The position numbers and the translations under genes were made by a program. Below, one piece after another: positions 17,111 through 24,530 of a stretch of DNA of 64,000 nt (positions within the stretch are counted from its first letter, which is position 1; each line of letters starts with the position of its first letter). A model generated the notes under the pieces. That model was not told where the DNA came from. It saw nothing but the letters and a program-made list of their open reading frames with translations, and made no database searches. The DNA is from Anaerohalosphaera lusitana (lineage in GTDB: Bacteria; Planctomycetota; Phycisphaerae; Sedimentisphaerales; Anaerohalosphaeraceae): NCBI RefSeq assembly GCF_002007645.1, contig NZ_CP019791.1:2170001-2234000 (forward strand), given 5' to 3'.

Positions 17111-17401
17111 TTGATGCAGTCCTGTTTTGAAAAGTTTTATTTTGCTTAATGATTCTAATTGCAGCTACCCTGGGGAAACCGAAAATGCTGCGGGACCATG
17201 AACTGACAGGCTGTCCTCAGTTAGTTTCCGAGAATGTGCAGATGATACTATAGAGCGGGTCGAACTGCAAACAAGAAAGCCTTTCGGCGGTATTTGGCGT
17301 GTTTTTGGGTGCTTAAGGCGGGGTGGAAGGGGCACGAGCTGGTTGGCTTTATGAAGGCCCAAAAAGAGGAAAAAAGTTTCGCATTTTTCGGATAAAATGT
17401 T
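17111..17401. other. Intergenic region between lon and tRNA-Asp
   Basis: No gene with a ribosome site is visible. It must contain the lon promoter on the minus strand; I cannot single out a convincing pair. No heat-shock CIRCE-type inverted repeat is seen. Confidence 0.4.
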
Positions 17402-17429
17402 TTGACACTTCGCGGGATGTTGTTAATAT
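17402..17429 (+). promoter_or_regulatory. Promoter of tRNA-Asp
   Basis: TTGACA at 17402-17407 and TAATAT at 17424-17429 (16-nt spacer) lie just upstream of the tRNA. Confidence 0.65.
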
Positions 17430-17446
17430 ACCAATCTCGTAACCGA

Positions 17447-17520
17447 GGGGTCGTAGCTCAATTGGTTAGAGCATCGGACTGTCGATCCGAAGGCTGAGGG
17501 TTCGAGTCCCTTCGACCTCG
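17447..17520 (+). tRNA. tRNA-Asp (GTC)
   Basis: The cloverleaf is complete. Acceptor GGGGTCG pairs with CGACCTC (one G-U), the D stem is GCTC/GAGC, the anticodon stem is TCGGA/TCCGA with loop CTGTCGA (anticodon GTC), and the T arm contains GGTTCGAGTCC. The discriminator base is G73, an identity element of tRNA-Asp. CCA is not encoded. An integrase gene reads toward its 3' end, so this tRNA is the probable attachment site of the mobile region that follows. Confidence 0.97.
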
Positions 17521-17528
17521 TTTTCATA

Positions 17529-17571
17529 AGTCTCTGTAAGTCAAGCACTTACAGAGACTTTCTTTTTTTTG
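17529..17571 (+). terminator. Terminator after tRNA-Asp
   Basis: A 13-bp perfect stem (AGTCTCTGTAAGT / ACTTACAGAGACT) with a 5-nt loop is followed by TTTCTTTTTTTT. Confidence 0.85.
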
Positions 17572-17597
17572 CATCCGATGAAAAAATGCCAGTTGCG

Positions 17598-18803
17598 TCA
17601 CTTTTGCGTCAGTCCCGAAAAGCCTTTCTGAAGCATCTTATTCATCAGCTTGCTTGCCGAGGCCAGATTTTCAGGACAAACTGCCAAATAGTATTGTCGA
17701 GTTGTGGTTATATTAGAGTGCCCCGCAAATTGCTGTACGATTTGGATTGGCAGATGTTGTGCCCAGTTAGTTATTGCAGACCTTCTTAAGTCATGTATTG
17801 AGTACTCACAAATCTTCGCTTTCTTACAGAGTGTATTGAATTTTTTTGGAAGATTGTTGATTACTTCACACTTAGAGTTCCAAGTGCCTCTATCTATCCG
17901 CTGTTTGATATGTCTCAATCTTTCTGGCGAGAGGAAAACATAAGGTGCGCATCCCGTTGACTCGAAATGGATATCTGCGAACAGTTGGGCAGTTTTCTCT
18001 GGCATAGGAATTACACGACGTTCGTGATCTTTTGGTTCCCACTCGATAGTGTGTTCCATGTGCTTTTTTGGATTGACATAAATGTATTGGTTTTCGAAAT
18101 CTATGTCATTCCAAGTCAAATTCACCAGTTCGCCTCTTCTTAAGCCGCAACAGTAAGCGGCAGAGATGAACGTCTTCCACCACAAACTGTCAGTGGTGTG
18201 CAGTAATTTACGGTAGTCGTCCATGCTTACATAATTGATTGGTTTGGAAGAAATTCTTCTCTGCTTGATTTTTGCAAAAGGGTTGTCTCCTTCTTTGAGA
18301 TAACCTCTGCGTTCAATTGCGAGATTGAAGATGCTTTTAAGAGTTCGGATGTCTTTGTTTGCTGTTGCTGTACTGATGCCCGAGGCCAGTCTTTTAGCGA
18401 TAAAAGCTTCGGCATCGCGAGCACGTATCTCAGTTAATAGGGTGTTGCCGCCTATGAACTTTTTAAAGAGTTTGAGCTTATGCATTTGCTCAACTAATGT
18501 GGCATCAGCGACCTGTCCTTTAGTAAGGATTTTATGTTCCGCGACAAAATCTTCGAACGCTATCCTCTTTGGTCTGTCCTGCTTACCGCAGTTTACCTGC
18601 TCCTGGAGCTGACGGGCAAAATTGTCAGCCTGCTTTCTCGTCTTGAAGCTTTTTGAATACCTCTTGCGGTCAGTTCCGAACCATCGAACTACCCAGTTGT
18701 GGCGTCTATTTTTGGGCCAGTCGCTTTTGGGTATTTTCCTGCCGTTTTCTGTCGGAGCAGGTTCGAGCCATCTGCGATAAATGCCAATTTTTTCTGTTGC
18801 CAT
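17598..18803 (-). CDS. int: Tyrosine recombinase (phage/ICE-type integrase)
   Basis: The 401-aa protein has an N-terminal arm/core-binding region and a C-terminal catalytic domain. Catalytic residues are visible: Arg in CGLRRGELVNLTW, His-x-x-Arg in IHDLRRSAITNW, and His plus the nucleophilic Tyr in GHSNITTTRQYYL. ATG 18803 is chosen because AAAGGAG lies 7 nt upstream; codons upstream of it are out of place. It ends 77 nt from the 3' end of tRNA-Asp, the classic position of an integrase that recombines at a tRNA gene. It should catalyse integration and, with the small DNA-binding protein next door, excision. Confidence 0.93.
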   Translation of the reverse strand: MATEKIGIYRRWLEPAPTENGRKIPKSDWPKNRRHNWVVRWFGTDRKRYSKSFKTRKQADNFARQLQEQVNCGKQDRPKRIAFEDFVAEHKILTKGQVADATLVEQMHKLKLFKKFIGGNTLLTEIRARDAEAFIAKRLASGISTATANKDIRTLKSIFNLAIERRGYLKEGDNPFAKIKQRRISSKPINYVSMDDYRKLLHTTDSLWWKTFISAAYCCGLRRGELVNLTWNDIDFENQYIYVNPKKHMEHTIEWEPKDHERRVIPMPEKTAQLFADIHFESTGCAPYVFLSPERLRHIKQRIDRGTWNSKCEVINNLPKKFNTLCKKAKICEYSIHDLRRSAITNWAQHLPIQIVQQFAGHSNITTTRQYYLAVCPENLASASKLMNKMLQKGFSGLTQK

Positions 18804-18883
18804 TTGGTAACTCCTTTCTGCAGTTACCACTGGCGACTGACAGAGGGATTGTACCAGATTCGAGGCGTCAGCGCAAGTGCTGT

Positions 18884-19135
18884 CTAGATGTTTTCCGTCT
18901 TGACGGAGAGGAAGGCCTCGAGCTCACTTTTGAGATACCATACTCGTCTGGCGTATTTGGTGGCACAAAGTTCGCCTCTGTCTCGCCAGTAATTGAGTGT
19001 CCTTCTGGCTGACTTTGGTGTGTGGCCTGTCTGGTCGAGCCGCAGGAACATTGCAGCTTCGACCGGAGTCATCAGCTCAGGGAAGACATGCGGCCTTGGG
19101 GGCCAATCGTATTCATTTTGTTCTCTTAGATCCAT
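18884..19135 (-). CDS. Excisionase-like small DNA-binding protein
   Basis: The 83-aa protein has the helix-turn-helix layout of the HTH_17/MerR-like excisionase family (MTPVEAAMFLRLD, then SARRTLNYWRDRG and the wing with RRVWYLKSELEAFL). Such proteins bend attachment-site DNA and direct an integrase toward excision. It lies directly upstream of the integrase on the same strand, and its start overlaps the end of the primase gene by 23 nt, so the three probably share a transcript. Confidence 0.75.
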   Translation of the reverse strand: MDLREQNEYDWPPRPHVFPELMTPVEAAMFLRLDQTGHTPKSARRTLNYWRDRGELCATKYARRVWYLKSELEAFLSVKTENI

Positions 19136-20171
19136 GTTTTCTGCCGGCTTTTATTCTGTAATAGAAACAGCTTTCTTTACTGCAGTATTTTTGCATGACC
19201 GGGTGGGTGCACCCGGCAAAGCCGGGGTGCTGATGTGCCCAGAATGCGATCCTTTTGATAAAGTCGGGGTCATCTATGGGTTGCCTGCTGTCTATGGTGC
19301 GTATTCGTTTGATGATCTGTTCCGGGTGCATGTTTATCCATCTGTAAAACCGTGCCAGAGCAAGATATGTCTGGTGCCGGATTCCGTCTGGCAGGGTGGT
19401 GCTCTGGATGTTTTCAATGCAGGGAGGGATTCGCCAGCCCTGTTTAAAGTCAGAATTGTCCTGCGTAGTGGCCGTGGTTTTGCAAGCTGCTTTTGCAACA
19501 GCCCTGATGGCTTTTCGATACCACAGACCGGCTGTGTTGCTGTATTTGGCGGTTACAAAGCTGTCTTCGGATCTTGGGTGTTCGGCCAGTTTTGCGATCT
19601 GGTCTGCACTGAGATGCAGCAGCTCCTTGTGGAGAAGGGGGATTTTATATAGCCCGCTTTTACTGTTGATGGAGTTTGGGATTCGCCAGAGCCGCCTGTG
19701 GGTGTAGACGGTCCTGTCAATGGTTTCGATGCCGTAGCTGCAGGCTTTAAGGGCCATCTTGTTATAGAGCTCCATGATGTATCTGGAAGGGAAGGCATCG
19801 AACACTTCGGGAGGTATGGTAACGTGAAATCCTTTGCTGCCGCTGAAGTAGATTTCGAGCATGTCGGTGCCGATTTCGAGTCTGTCTGTTGTCAGCTCGC
19901 AGAGCTTGAGAGTGTCGGACCTGGCTTTTTCCAGGTCATCAGGCGAGTCGATATCGAAGAAGACCGGAGCGATGAAAGCAGAGTTAAGATCATCTTTTTC
20001 GAAGAGCTGGACCGTGGTGAATATGTTCGTGTTGCCGTACTTTTTACGCCAGTTGTTGATGGCTTCAAGGTTGTCCCTGCCGGCCAGTACGCCGCGGACC
20101 ATCTTGCCACCGGGCAAAAGGGCGGCAAGTTCGATCCAGCGAAAACATCTTTTTTGAAGGAAGTCATTCAT
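19113..20171 (-). CDS. Archaeo-eukaryotic primase: PriS-like core with PriL-like FeS C-terminus
   Basis: The 352-aa protein has the AEP polymerase motifs: acidic pair FFDIDSP (D73, D75), SGSKGFHVTIP (Lys113, His116) and RRLWRIPNS followed by SGLYKIPLL. The C-terminal part starts with PPC (Cys251), then has Cys321, Cys330 and Cys335 in GFAGC and KYCSKESC. The PPC...R...LA.F...G/N pattern and four Cys resemble the iron-sulphur C-terminal domain of the archaeal/eukaryotic primase large subunit. In those enzymes PriS and PriL are separate or rarely fused. It would make primers for element replication. The downstream overlap with the excisionase-like gene ties it to the integration module. The iron-sulphur assignment is inferred from Cys spacing only. 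Confidence 0.82.
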   Translation of the reverse strand: MNDFLQKRCFRWIELAALLPGGKMVRGVLAGRDNLEAINNWRKKYGNTNIFTTVQLFEKDDLNSAFIAPVFFDIDSPDDLEKARSDTLKLCELTTDRLEIGTDMLEIYFSGSKGFHVTIPPEVFDAFPSRYIMELYNKMALKACSYGIETIDRTVYTHRRLWRIPNSINSKSGLYKIPLLHKELLHLSADQIAKLAEHPRSEDSFVTAKYSNTAGLWYRKAIRAVAKAACKTTATTQDNSDFKQGWRIPPCIENIQSTTLPDGIRHQTYLALARFYRWINMHPEQIIKRIRTIDSRQPIDDPDFIKRIAFWAHQHPGFAGCTHPVMQKYCSKESCFYYRIKAGRKHGSKRTK

Positions 20172-20225
20172 TTGATTTACCTTCTTTTCAGCACGATCGG
20201 CACGTTTTGGACATTAGCTGTTGTC

Positions 20226-20642
20226 TTACCCATAAAGAAGCTTGTCGCCCTCGGCTTCGGGATAGATCTCGATGCCCTTTTCCCTTACAAAAAGGCGGAC
20301 GCAGTCTCCGCTAACGCATGAAATGTGATCCCATATGTAGCTCGGAAGATTTATCCTGGCGTTGCTGCTGACGGACACCGTCTTACCGAATACTTTGTGG
20401 TCTACATGTAAGGAACCGCCTGAGTTGTTGCTAAGATACTCTCTCGTTTCTTCGGCGGCACCGGGCACTGCAAGGAGAATGTGCAGCTTGGGAGAGAATG
20501 CGAGGAAAGCTACGAGCTTCTCGGGGTGAGCCATAATCGCTAAAAGCTCTTTGCTTAAACTTATCCTCGTTGTGTCGATGAATCTCGTTGCTGTATCGCG
20601 TACCGGACCGGCCGGGTGGGTTGGTGTATTGGTTGTACCCAT
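20226..20642 (-). CDS. Hypothetical protein with possible AbrB/MraZ-like motif
   Basis: The 138-aa protein has a good ribosome site (AAAGGAG, 6 nt before ATG). I do not recognise it with certainty. The C-terminal half contains NARINLPSYIWDH and CVRLFVREKGIEIYPEAE, a rhythm like the swapped-hairpin AbrB/MraZ fold (x-R-I-x-L-P followed by strand-turn-strand). If so, it would be a DNA-binding regulator of the primase-xis-int operon that starts 54 nt downstream. An ISL3 element is inserted 29 nt upstream of its start codon. Confidence 0.55.
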   Translation of the reverse strand: MGTTNTPTHPAGPVRDTATRFIDTTRISLSKELLAIMAHPEKLVAFLAFSPKLHILLAVPGAAEETREYLSNNSGGSLHVDHKVFGKTVSVSSNARINLPSYIWDHISCVSGDCVRLFVREKGIEIYPEAEGDKLLYG

Positions 20643-20670
20643 GACTAACTCCTTTCATAAAGAATAGACC

Positions 20671-20678
20671 AAAAAAAA
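20671..20678. repeat. Left 8-bp target-site duplication (A8)
   Basis: Eight A residues directly abut the left inverted repeat of the IS. The same A8 abuts the right end at 21987-21994, matching the 8-bp duplications typical of ISL3 elements. Confidence 0.85.
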
Positions 20679-20710
20679 GGTTCATCACGGAATACCGGGG
20701 AAATAGACAT

Positions 20711-20771
20711 CAACGGCAGTACTTTGTAGCTTTTAGTTACCCGACTATTAGCTCAAAGGAGACTGCCGTTG
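20711..20771 (+). promoter_or_regulatory. Start-sequestering hairpin in the IS leader
   Basis: CAACGGCAGT at 20711-20720 is perfectly complementary to ACTGCCGTTG at 20762-20771, which contains the TTG start codon. Inside it CTTTGTAGCT pairs imperfectly with AGCTCAAAG, which carries the Shine-Dalgarno AAAGGAG. RNA that enters from outside would fold this way and hide the start. Known insertion sequences such as IS10 and IS50 use the same logic against read-through transcription. Confidence 0.6.
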
Positions 20772-21980
20772 ACTGGACAACATCTTATCAAAAAACTCGG
20801 CCAATGGGAAGGATATCGTGTTGGAACTGTTGGGCCTGCTAAGAAAGGCCCTGAATTCTGGGTCGAATTGATACCTGAATATGGCCATGGAATTTGCGAC
20901 GGCTGCGGCCAGGAATGCAGCAGCGTTCACGAGACCGTCCAGCGTTGGATCCGCGATCTGCCGGTCTTCGACAAGACTACCCACCTGCTCGTTCACCGAA
21001 GGCGTCTGCTGTGCCCCAGATGCGGGCCGAAGCTTGAACGAATCTCCTGGCTGGACCGTTACAGCCGCCACACTACCCGGCTGGTCGAATCGGTCGCCAG
21101 GCTGTGTGATGTGATGAGCATAAAGCATGTGGCCGAGTATTTTTCGCTGTCCTGGTCGACCGTCAAGGACATCCACAAGCGGCATCTCAAGAAGAAGCTG
21201 GGCCCTGTCGACCTGTCGAATGTGGAGCTGCTGGCGATGGATGAATTCGCCATTCAAAAGGGCCACAGATATGCAACGGTTATCATCGATCCGACCTGCA
21301 AGAAAGTGCTCTGGGTGGGCCGAGGGCGTTCGAGAGCCTCTATCAGGCCATTCTTCGAAATGCTCGGCGACCGCTGCAAAGACATCAAAGCAGTAGCAAT
21401 GGACATGAACGCCAGCTTCGAGCAGGAGGTTCAGCTGCATTGTCCGCAGGCAGAAATAGTTTATGATCTGTTCCATGTCGTGGCCAAGTACGGCCGTGAA
21501 GTGATCGATCGGGTCAGGGTCGATCAGGCCAATCGACTACGAGACGACAAGCCCGCCCGCAGGGTGATCAAGGGCTCGCGCTGGCTGCTGCTTCGCAATC
21601 GTGAGAACATCGAAAAGCCTGAGGACCTGGTTCGCCTCGATGAGCTGTTGGCCGCCAACGAGTCGCTGATGACGACCTACGTGATGAAGGATGATCTCAA
21701 GCTGCTGTGGAATCTGAGCGATCGCAAGGCCGCCGAATCGTGCTGGGGTCAGTGGCTCGATCGAGCCATGCAAAGCGGGATTGAGCCGCTGATGAAGTTT
21801 GCCAAAAGGCTGAGCAAATACGCCGCCGGAATCATCGCACACAGCAGATGGCCGCTGCATACGTCACTGCTGGAGGGGATCAATAACAAGATCAAAACCA
21901 TCAAGCGACAGGCATACGGCTATCGAGACGATGAATATTTCTTCCTGAGAATAAGAGCAGCATTCCCCGGTATTCCGTGA
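20769..21980 (+). CDS. tnp: ISL3-family transposase
   Basis: The 403-aa DDE transposase has an N-terminal zinc-ribbon (CDGCGQEC, CPRCGPK), a helix-turn-helix (VAEYFSLSWSTVKDIHK) and the catalytic domain with Asp in LLAMDEFAIQKG, Asp in KAVAMDMNASF and Glu in LLEGINNKIKTIKRQAYGYRD. It starts at TTG 20769, preceded by AAAGGAG at 7 nt. Its last codons run into the right inverted repeat, as in many ISL3 elements. It is intact and probably active. Confidence 0.95.
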   Translation: MTGQHLIKKLGQWEGYRVGTVGPAKKGPEFWVELIPEYGHGICDGCGQECSSVHETVQRWIRDLPVFDKTTHLLVHRRRLLCPRCGPKLERISWLDRYSRHTTRLVESVARLCDVMSIKHVAEYFSLSWSTVKDIHKRHLKKKLGPVDLSNVELLAMDEFAIQKGHRYATVIIDPTCKKVLWVGRGRSRASIRPFFEMLGDRCKDIKAVAMDMNASFEQEVQLHCPQAEIVYDLFHVVAKYGREVIDRVRVDQANRLRDDKPARRVIKGSRWLLLRNRENIEKPEDLVRLDELLAANESLMTTYVMKDDLKLLWNLSDRKAAESCWGQWLDRAMQSGIEPLMKFAKRLSKYAAGIIAHSRWPLHTSLLEGINNKIKTIKRQAYGYRDDEYFFLRIRAAFPGIP

Positions 21981-21986
21981 TGAACC

Positions 21987-22025
21987 AAAAAAAAGGGCCG
22001 CAACAGAAGGTCTCTGTTGCGGCCC
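21987..22025 (-). terminator. Intrinsic terminator, minus strand, duplicated at its U tract by the IS
   Basis: A 12-bp GC-rich stem (GGGCCGCAACAG / CTGTTGCGGCCC) is followed on the minus strand by eight U. It ends the 22844-22230 operon. The A8 here is also the right target duplication of the IS, so the terminator remains functional. Confidence 0.85.
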
Positions 22026-22229
22026 TTGGCTTTCACCGTAACCATTAAAACTAGATTTTAAAAATCAATCTAATTTAAAAGTCTAAATTGTATTTTGTCA
22101 TGTGAATTCCAAAAACAAATTTGAACTGAATCATAATTTGCTTTAGACTCCTAATTGAATATATCCATATAAAGTGCCGCTGTCAAGTAAAAATCTCGAT
22201 TGGCAGTTATTTTTTTATAAAGTATTATA

Positions 22230-22844
22230 TTACTTATAAGGCTTTTTGAGTCTCAGGGAAGTGTTCTGGAGATAGAGCGTTGCCTGCCTCCTGGATTCAA
22301 AGACAAAGTAGCTGCCGCAGCGATTACAAAGTGCGGCATGGATACTGGAGCCTCTTGACTTCGACTTGTTCTGCCAGATGATTTTGGTGCCGTTGGGAGT
22401 GTTCAGCTTGATTTTATTGGAGCAGAAATAACAGTTGTTCGGATAGCTACTCGCAGAACGTTCCGGATATATGAACACGCCTGATTCCTGGATGAAGATA
22501 GGTTTTCCGTCGATGCAAGGGTAGCCGTCGGGGATTTCGATCTCGGGGTCGCTGCAAACCAGAACATGCCTGAGATAGGCAATTATATGCCTTTTATGCG
22601 AGAGAGCAGGCATGCCCACGAGTCCGCTGTCACGATTAAACACGTTTACCAGCTCTTTGGAATTTATCAGGCTGGCTGCAGCGCGGTTATTCTTTTTATG
22701 AAAAGGACTGTGAAAGGGTCCGCCGAATTGCACAATAGCCAGGCCAACCGGGTTCGAATCGATTGCCTCCTTAATCTCCCAGTTCGTTCCGTTCTTGGCG
22801 ATCGTATATGCAGAATGAGTCAATTTTGAGGTTCTTGAGATCAT
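22230..22844 (-). CDS. Hypothetical zinc-ribbon protein
   Basis: The 204-aa protein has a good ribosome site (AAGGGAG before ATG 22844) and starts 2 nt after the stop of the HTH-cupin gene, so the two are an operon. The C-terminal third has two Cys pairs (CYFCSNK and CNRCGSYF), the layout of a zinc ribbon. The N-terminal part is not recognised. An AT-rich stretch of about 200 bp without genes separates it from the terminator. No function can be assigned. Confidence 0.6.
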   Translation of the reverse strand: MISRTSKLTHSAYTIAKNGTNWEIKEAIDSNPVGLAIVQFGGPFHSPFHKKNNRAAASLINSKELVNVFNRDSGLVGMPALSHKRHIIAYLRHVLVCSDPEIEIPDGYPCIDGKPIFIQESGVFIYPERSASSYPNNCYFCSNKIKLNTPNGTKIIWQNKSKSRGSSIHAALCNRCGSYFVFESRRQATLYLQNTSLRLKKPYK

Positions 22845-22846
22845 TG

Positions 22847-23755
22847 TTATCTCCCTTCAGGACTTAGATTTCGCTTTTTAGGGCAGAACCTGCCAATCAT
22901 GAGTATTCCCGTCTTGCCGTCAACCAACTCAAGCTGGTGCTTTTCCCTGCCGTCATAGACATAAACATGTTTCATCGGCTCTAGCAGCAATGGGAAAACC
23001 GTATCCTTGTACGTGAGCTTAAACTTGCCTTTCACAGACAAAACAAATTCAACTCCATGTGTGTGATCATGAAAACCTATTCGGCCATTGTGTTTGAAAT
23101 CGTAACGGGTGGCCACGAAGTGGGGGACTCCGAAATAGACAGTCCCGCTGCAGTTGTGCAGTTCTAGATAATCGGCGGCATCCTTAAGTTTTAAGAAATC
23201 AAACAGAAGAACCGGTTCATAGGCTTCGCTGGATTTTCGTTCGAAGATTTCGCGGATATTTTCAAATGGGTAAGATTTATTCATCTCCCGAATAAAGCTC
23301 ATCAACTTGAACGGCTTGGCATTAGCCAATTCTTCGAAGCTGTTGATGCCGTTGTTTTGTGCCACTTCCAGTATCTCGCGTATAGGAATGCCGACACTGG
23401 CACATGCATAGGCCATCCAGGCATGTCCGCCGAAAAGCTCTGCGAGGTACTCCTTTTCAGTGGGACTTGGGCGTAAAGTTCGCTCGTAGACCTCTTTTCG
23501 GTATCCTGAAGAAGTTTCAATCTTCCAGTCCATCAGCAGTCTGGAGGCCTTGACTGTGTCGATTTCAAGGTGCTCAAAGATCTTTAGCAGAGTTCTCTCA
23601 GATCCTATTCCTTTGGAGCACAGTCTGCTGATAACCGAAGGGGTGACGTCAATATCATTCGCCAGTTGGATCTGGCTTATCTTTGCTTCTTTGAGGAGAT
23701 TGCGGAGGGTCCTGGCAAAATCTGGTGCCTGCAGTTTAGTTTTGCTTTCAGCCAT
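22847..23755 (-). CDS. HTH (XRE-like) regulator with C-terminal cupin
   Basis: ATG 23755 is chosen because AGGAGC lies 8 nt upstream; the product is 302 aa. Residues about 15-70 are a Cro/CI-type helix-turn-helix (SQIQLANDIDVTPSVISRLCSKG). The C-terminal 80 residues contain a cupin pattern (GFHDHTHGVEFVLSVKGKFKLTY, then HVYVYDGREKHQLEL). The middle is helical and unassigned. XRE-cupin proteins usually sense a small ligand through the cupin barrel. Here it may be the element's repressor, because it sits at the boundary between the xis-int side and the chaperone operon. It is transcribed with the zinc-ribbon gene downstream. Confidence 0.78.
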   Translation of the reverse strand: MAESKTKLQAPDFARTLRNLLKEAKISQIQLANDIDVTPSVISRLCSKGIGSERTLLKIFEHLEIDTVKASRLLMDWKIETSSGYRKEVYERTLRPSPTEKEYLAELFGGHAWMAYACASVGIPIREILEVAQNNGINSFEELANAKPFKLMSFIREMNKSYPFENIREIFERKSSEAYEPVLLFDFLKLKDAADYLELHNCSGTVYFGVPHFVATRYDFKHNGRIGFHDHTHGVEFVLSVKGKFKLTYKDTVFPLLLEPMKHVYVYDGREKHQLELVDGKTGILMIGRFCPKKRNLSPEGR

Positions 23756-23875
23756 GATATCAGCTCCTGACAAAACCTCTTACTACTTATAGTATACAGC
23801 AATATATCAATTTAAGCAAGCAAAATTACTATAAATGCAATATAATAATTGAATTAAAAAATATCGTAATTGCGG

Positions 23876-23904
23876 TTGACCTTGGTGTGCTAAATTGTTA
23901 TAAT
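23876..23904 (+). promoter_or_regulatory. Near-consensus sigma-70 promoter facing the 3' end of a minus-strand gene
   Basis: TTGACC at 23876-23881 and TATAAT at 23899-23904 have an exact 17-nt spacer. Transcription would start near 23911 and run antisense into the lipoprotein gene ending at 23994. No plus-strand gene of normal size follows. A GGAGGGG at 23919 precedes a possible 33-codon frame starting TTG near 23935 and ending near 24033. It may drive an antisense or small RNA. Confidence 0.55.
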
Positions 23905-23993
23905 GTTTGCTTGATTTGGAGGGGCGGATTTTTTTGGGGAGCTTGTTTAATCTGTTTGCTGCTGAGATGGGGGTGCTGAAATTGCGGCCTGAT

Positions 23994-24530
23994 TTATGGG
24001 TTTACGCTCTGATAGAATTTTTTCACGCTGGGTGAAAGCAGCTCATGTATCCGGCAGTCCTCAAACCTGCAGCTCGAGTCGAAATACATTCTTGCGGCAT
24101 CTGTATCGCCCATCTGATAGTGTATAGCTCCGGCAAGGATCTTGCTGGTACATTTGTCCGAGTGGGACATCTTTGCGGAATGGATCTGTGATGCAGCGAG
24201 CCTGAGGCATTTTTCCCAGTTGAGGTTTTTGTAGGCGGCGATGATTTCTTCGGTCCTGTAATCGTTTTTGTTGGGAGCGGATCGTTTTGTTACAGTCGGC
24301 ACCTTTGCTGTTCTTTTTGCTGTCGATCGACGGATGGGTCTTGAATACTGCTTTGTGTCGCTGGTACTCGCCGATGAACTGCTGCTTGAAGGCTCGTAAG
24401 AATCCAGAAGGGGCTTGGCAATGACAAGGGCCATGTATGCACCTACAATCTCGGATCCTGTACAGCCTGCAAGCGAAGGCAGGATTGAAAGCAGTATGCT
24501 AAAGACCGCTGTTTTGACTTTTGTTGACAT
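23994..24530 (-). CDS. Lipoprotein, hypothetical
   Basis: The 178-aa product has a lipoprotein signal peptide with lipobox LAGC near residue 22. A Ser-rich linker (about residues 47-58) follows and then a basic low-complexity stretch. The last 90 residues contain a helix pair resembling a tetratricopeptide-like unit (EIIAAYKNLNWEKCLRLAASQI, GAIHYQMGDTDAARMYF). It is the last gene of the chaperone-ATPase operon and overlaps the end of the J-like membrane gene by 32 nt. It may act with that membrane protein on the outside face of the inner membrane. Confidence 0.7.
   Translation of the reverse strand: MSTKVKTAVFSILLSILPSLAGCTGSEIVGAYMALVIAKPLLDSYEPSSSSSSASTSDTKQYSRPIRRSTAKRTAKVPTVTKRSAPNKNDYRTEEIIAAYKNLNWEKCLRLAASQIHSAKMSHSDKCTSKILAGAIHYQMGDTDAARMYFDSSCRFEDCRIHELLSPSVKKFYQSVNP

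Larger units (their letters stand above)
20679..21986 (+). mobile_element. Complete ISL3-family insertion sequence, 1308 bp
   Basis: The element has perfect 24-bp terminal inverted repeats (20679-20702 and 21963-21986, beginning GGTTCATCACGGAATACC), one intact transposase gene and an 8-bp A8 direct duplication on both sides. Identical ends and an uninterrupted gene indicate a recent insertion. The insertion point is the A tract (U tract on the minus strand) of an intrinsic terminator. Confidence 0.95.
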
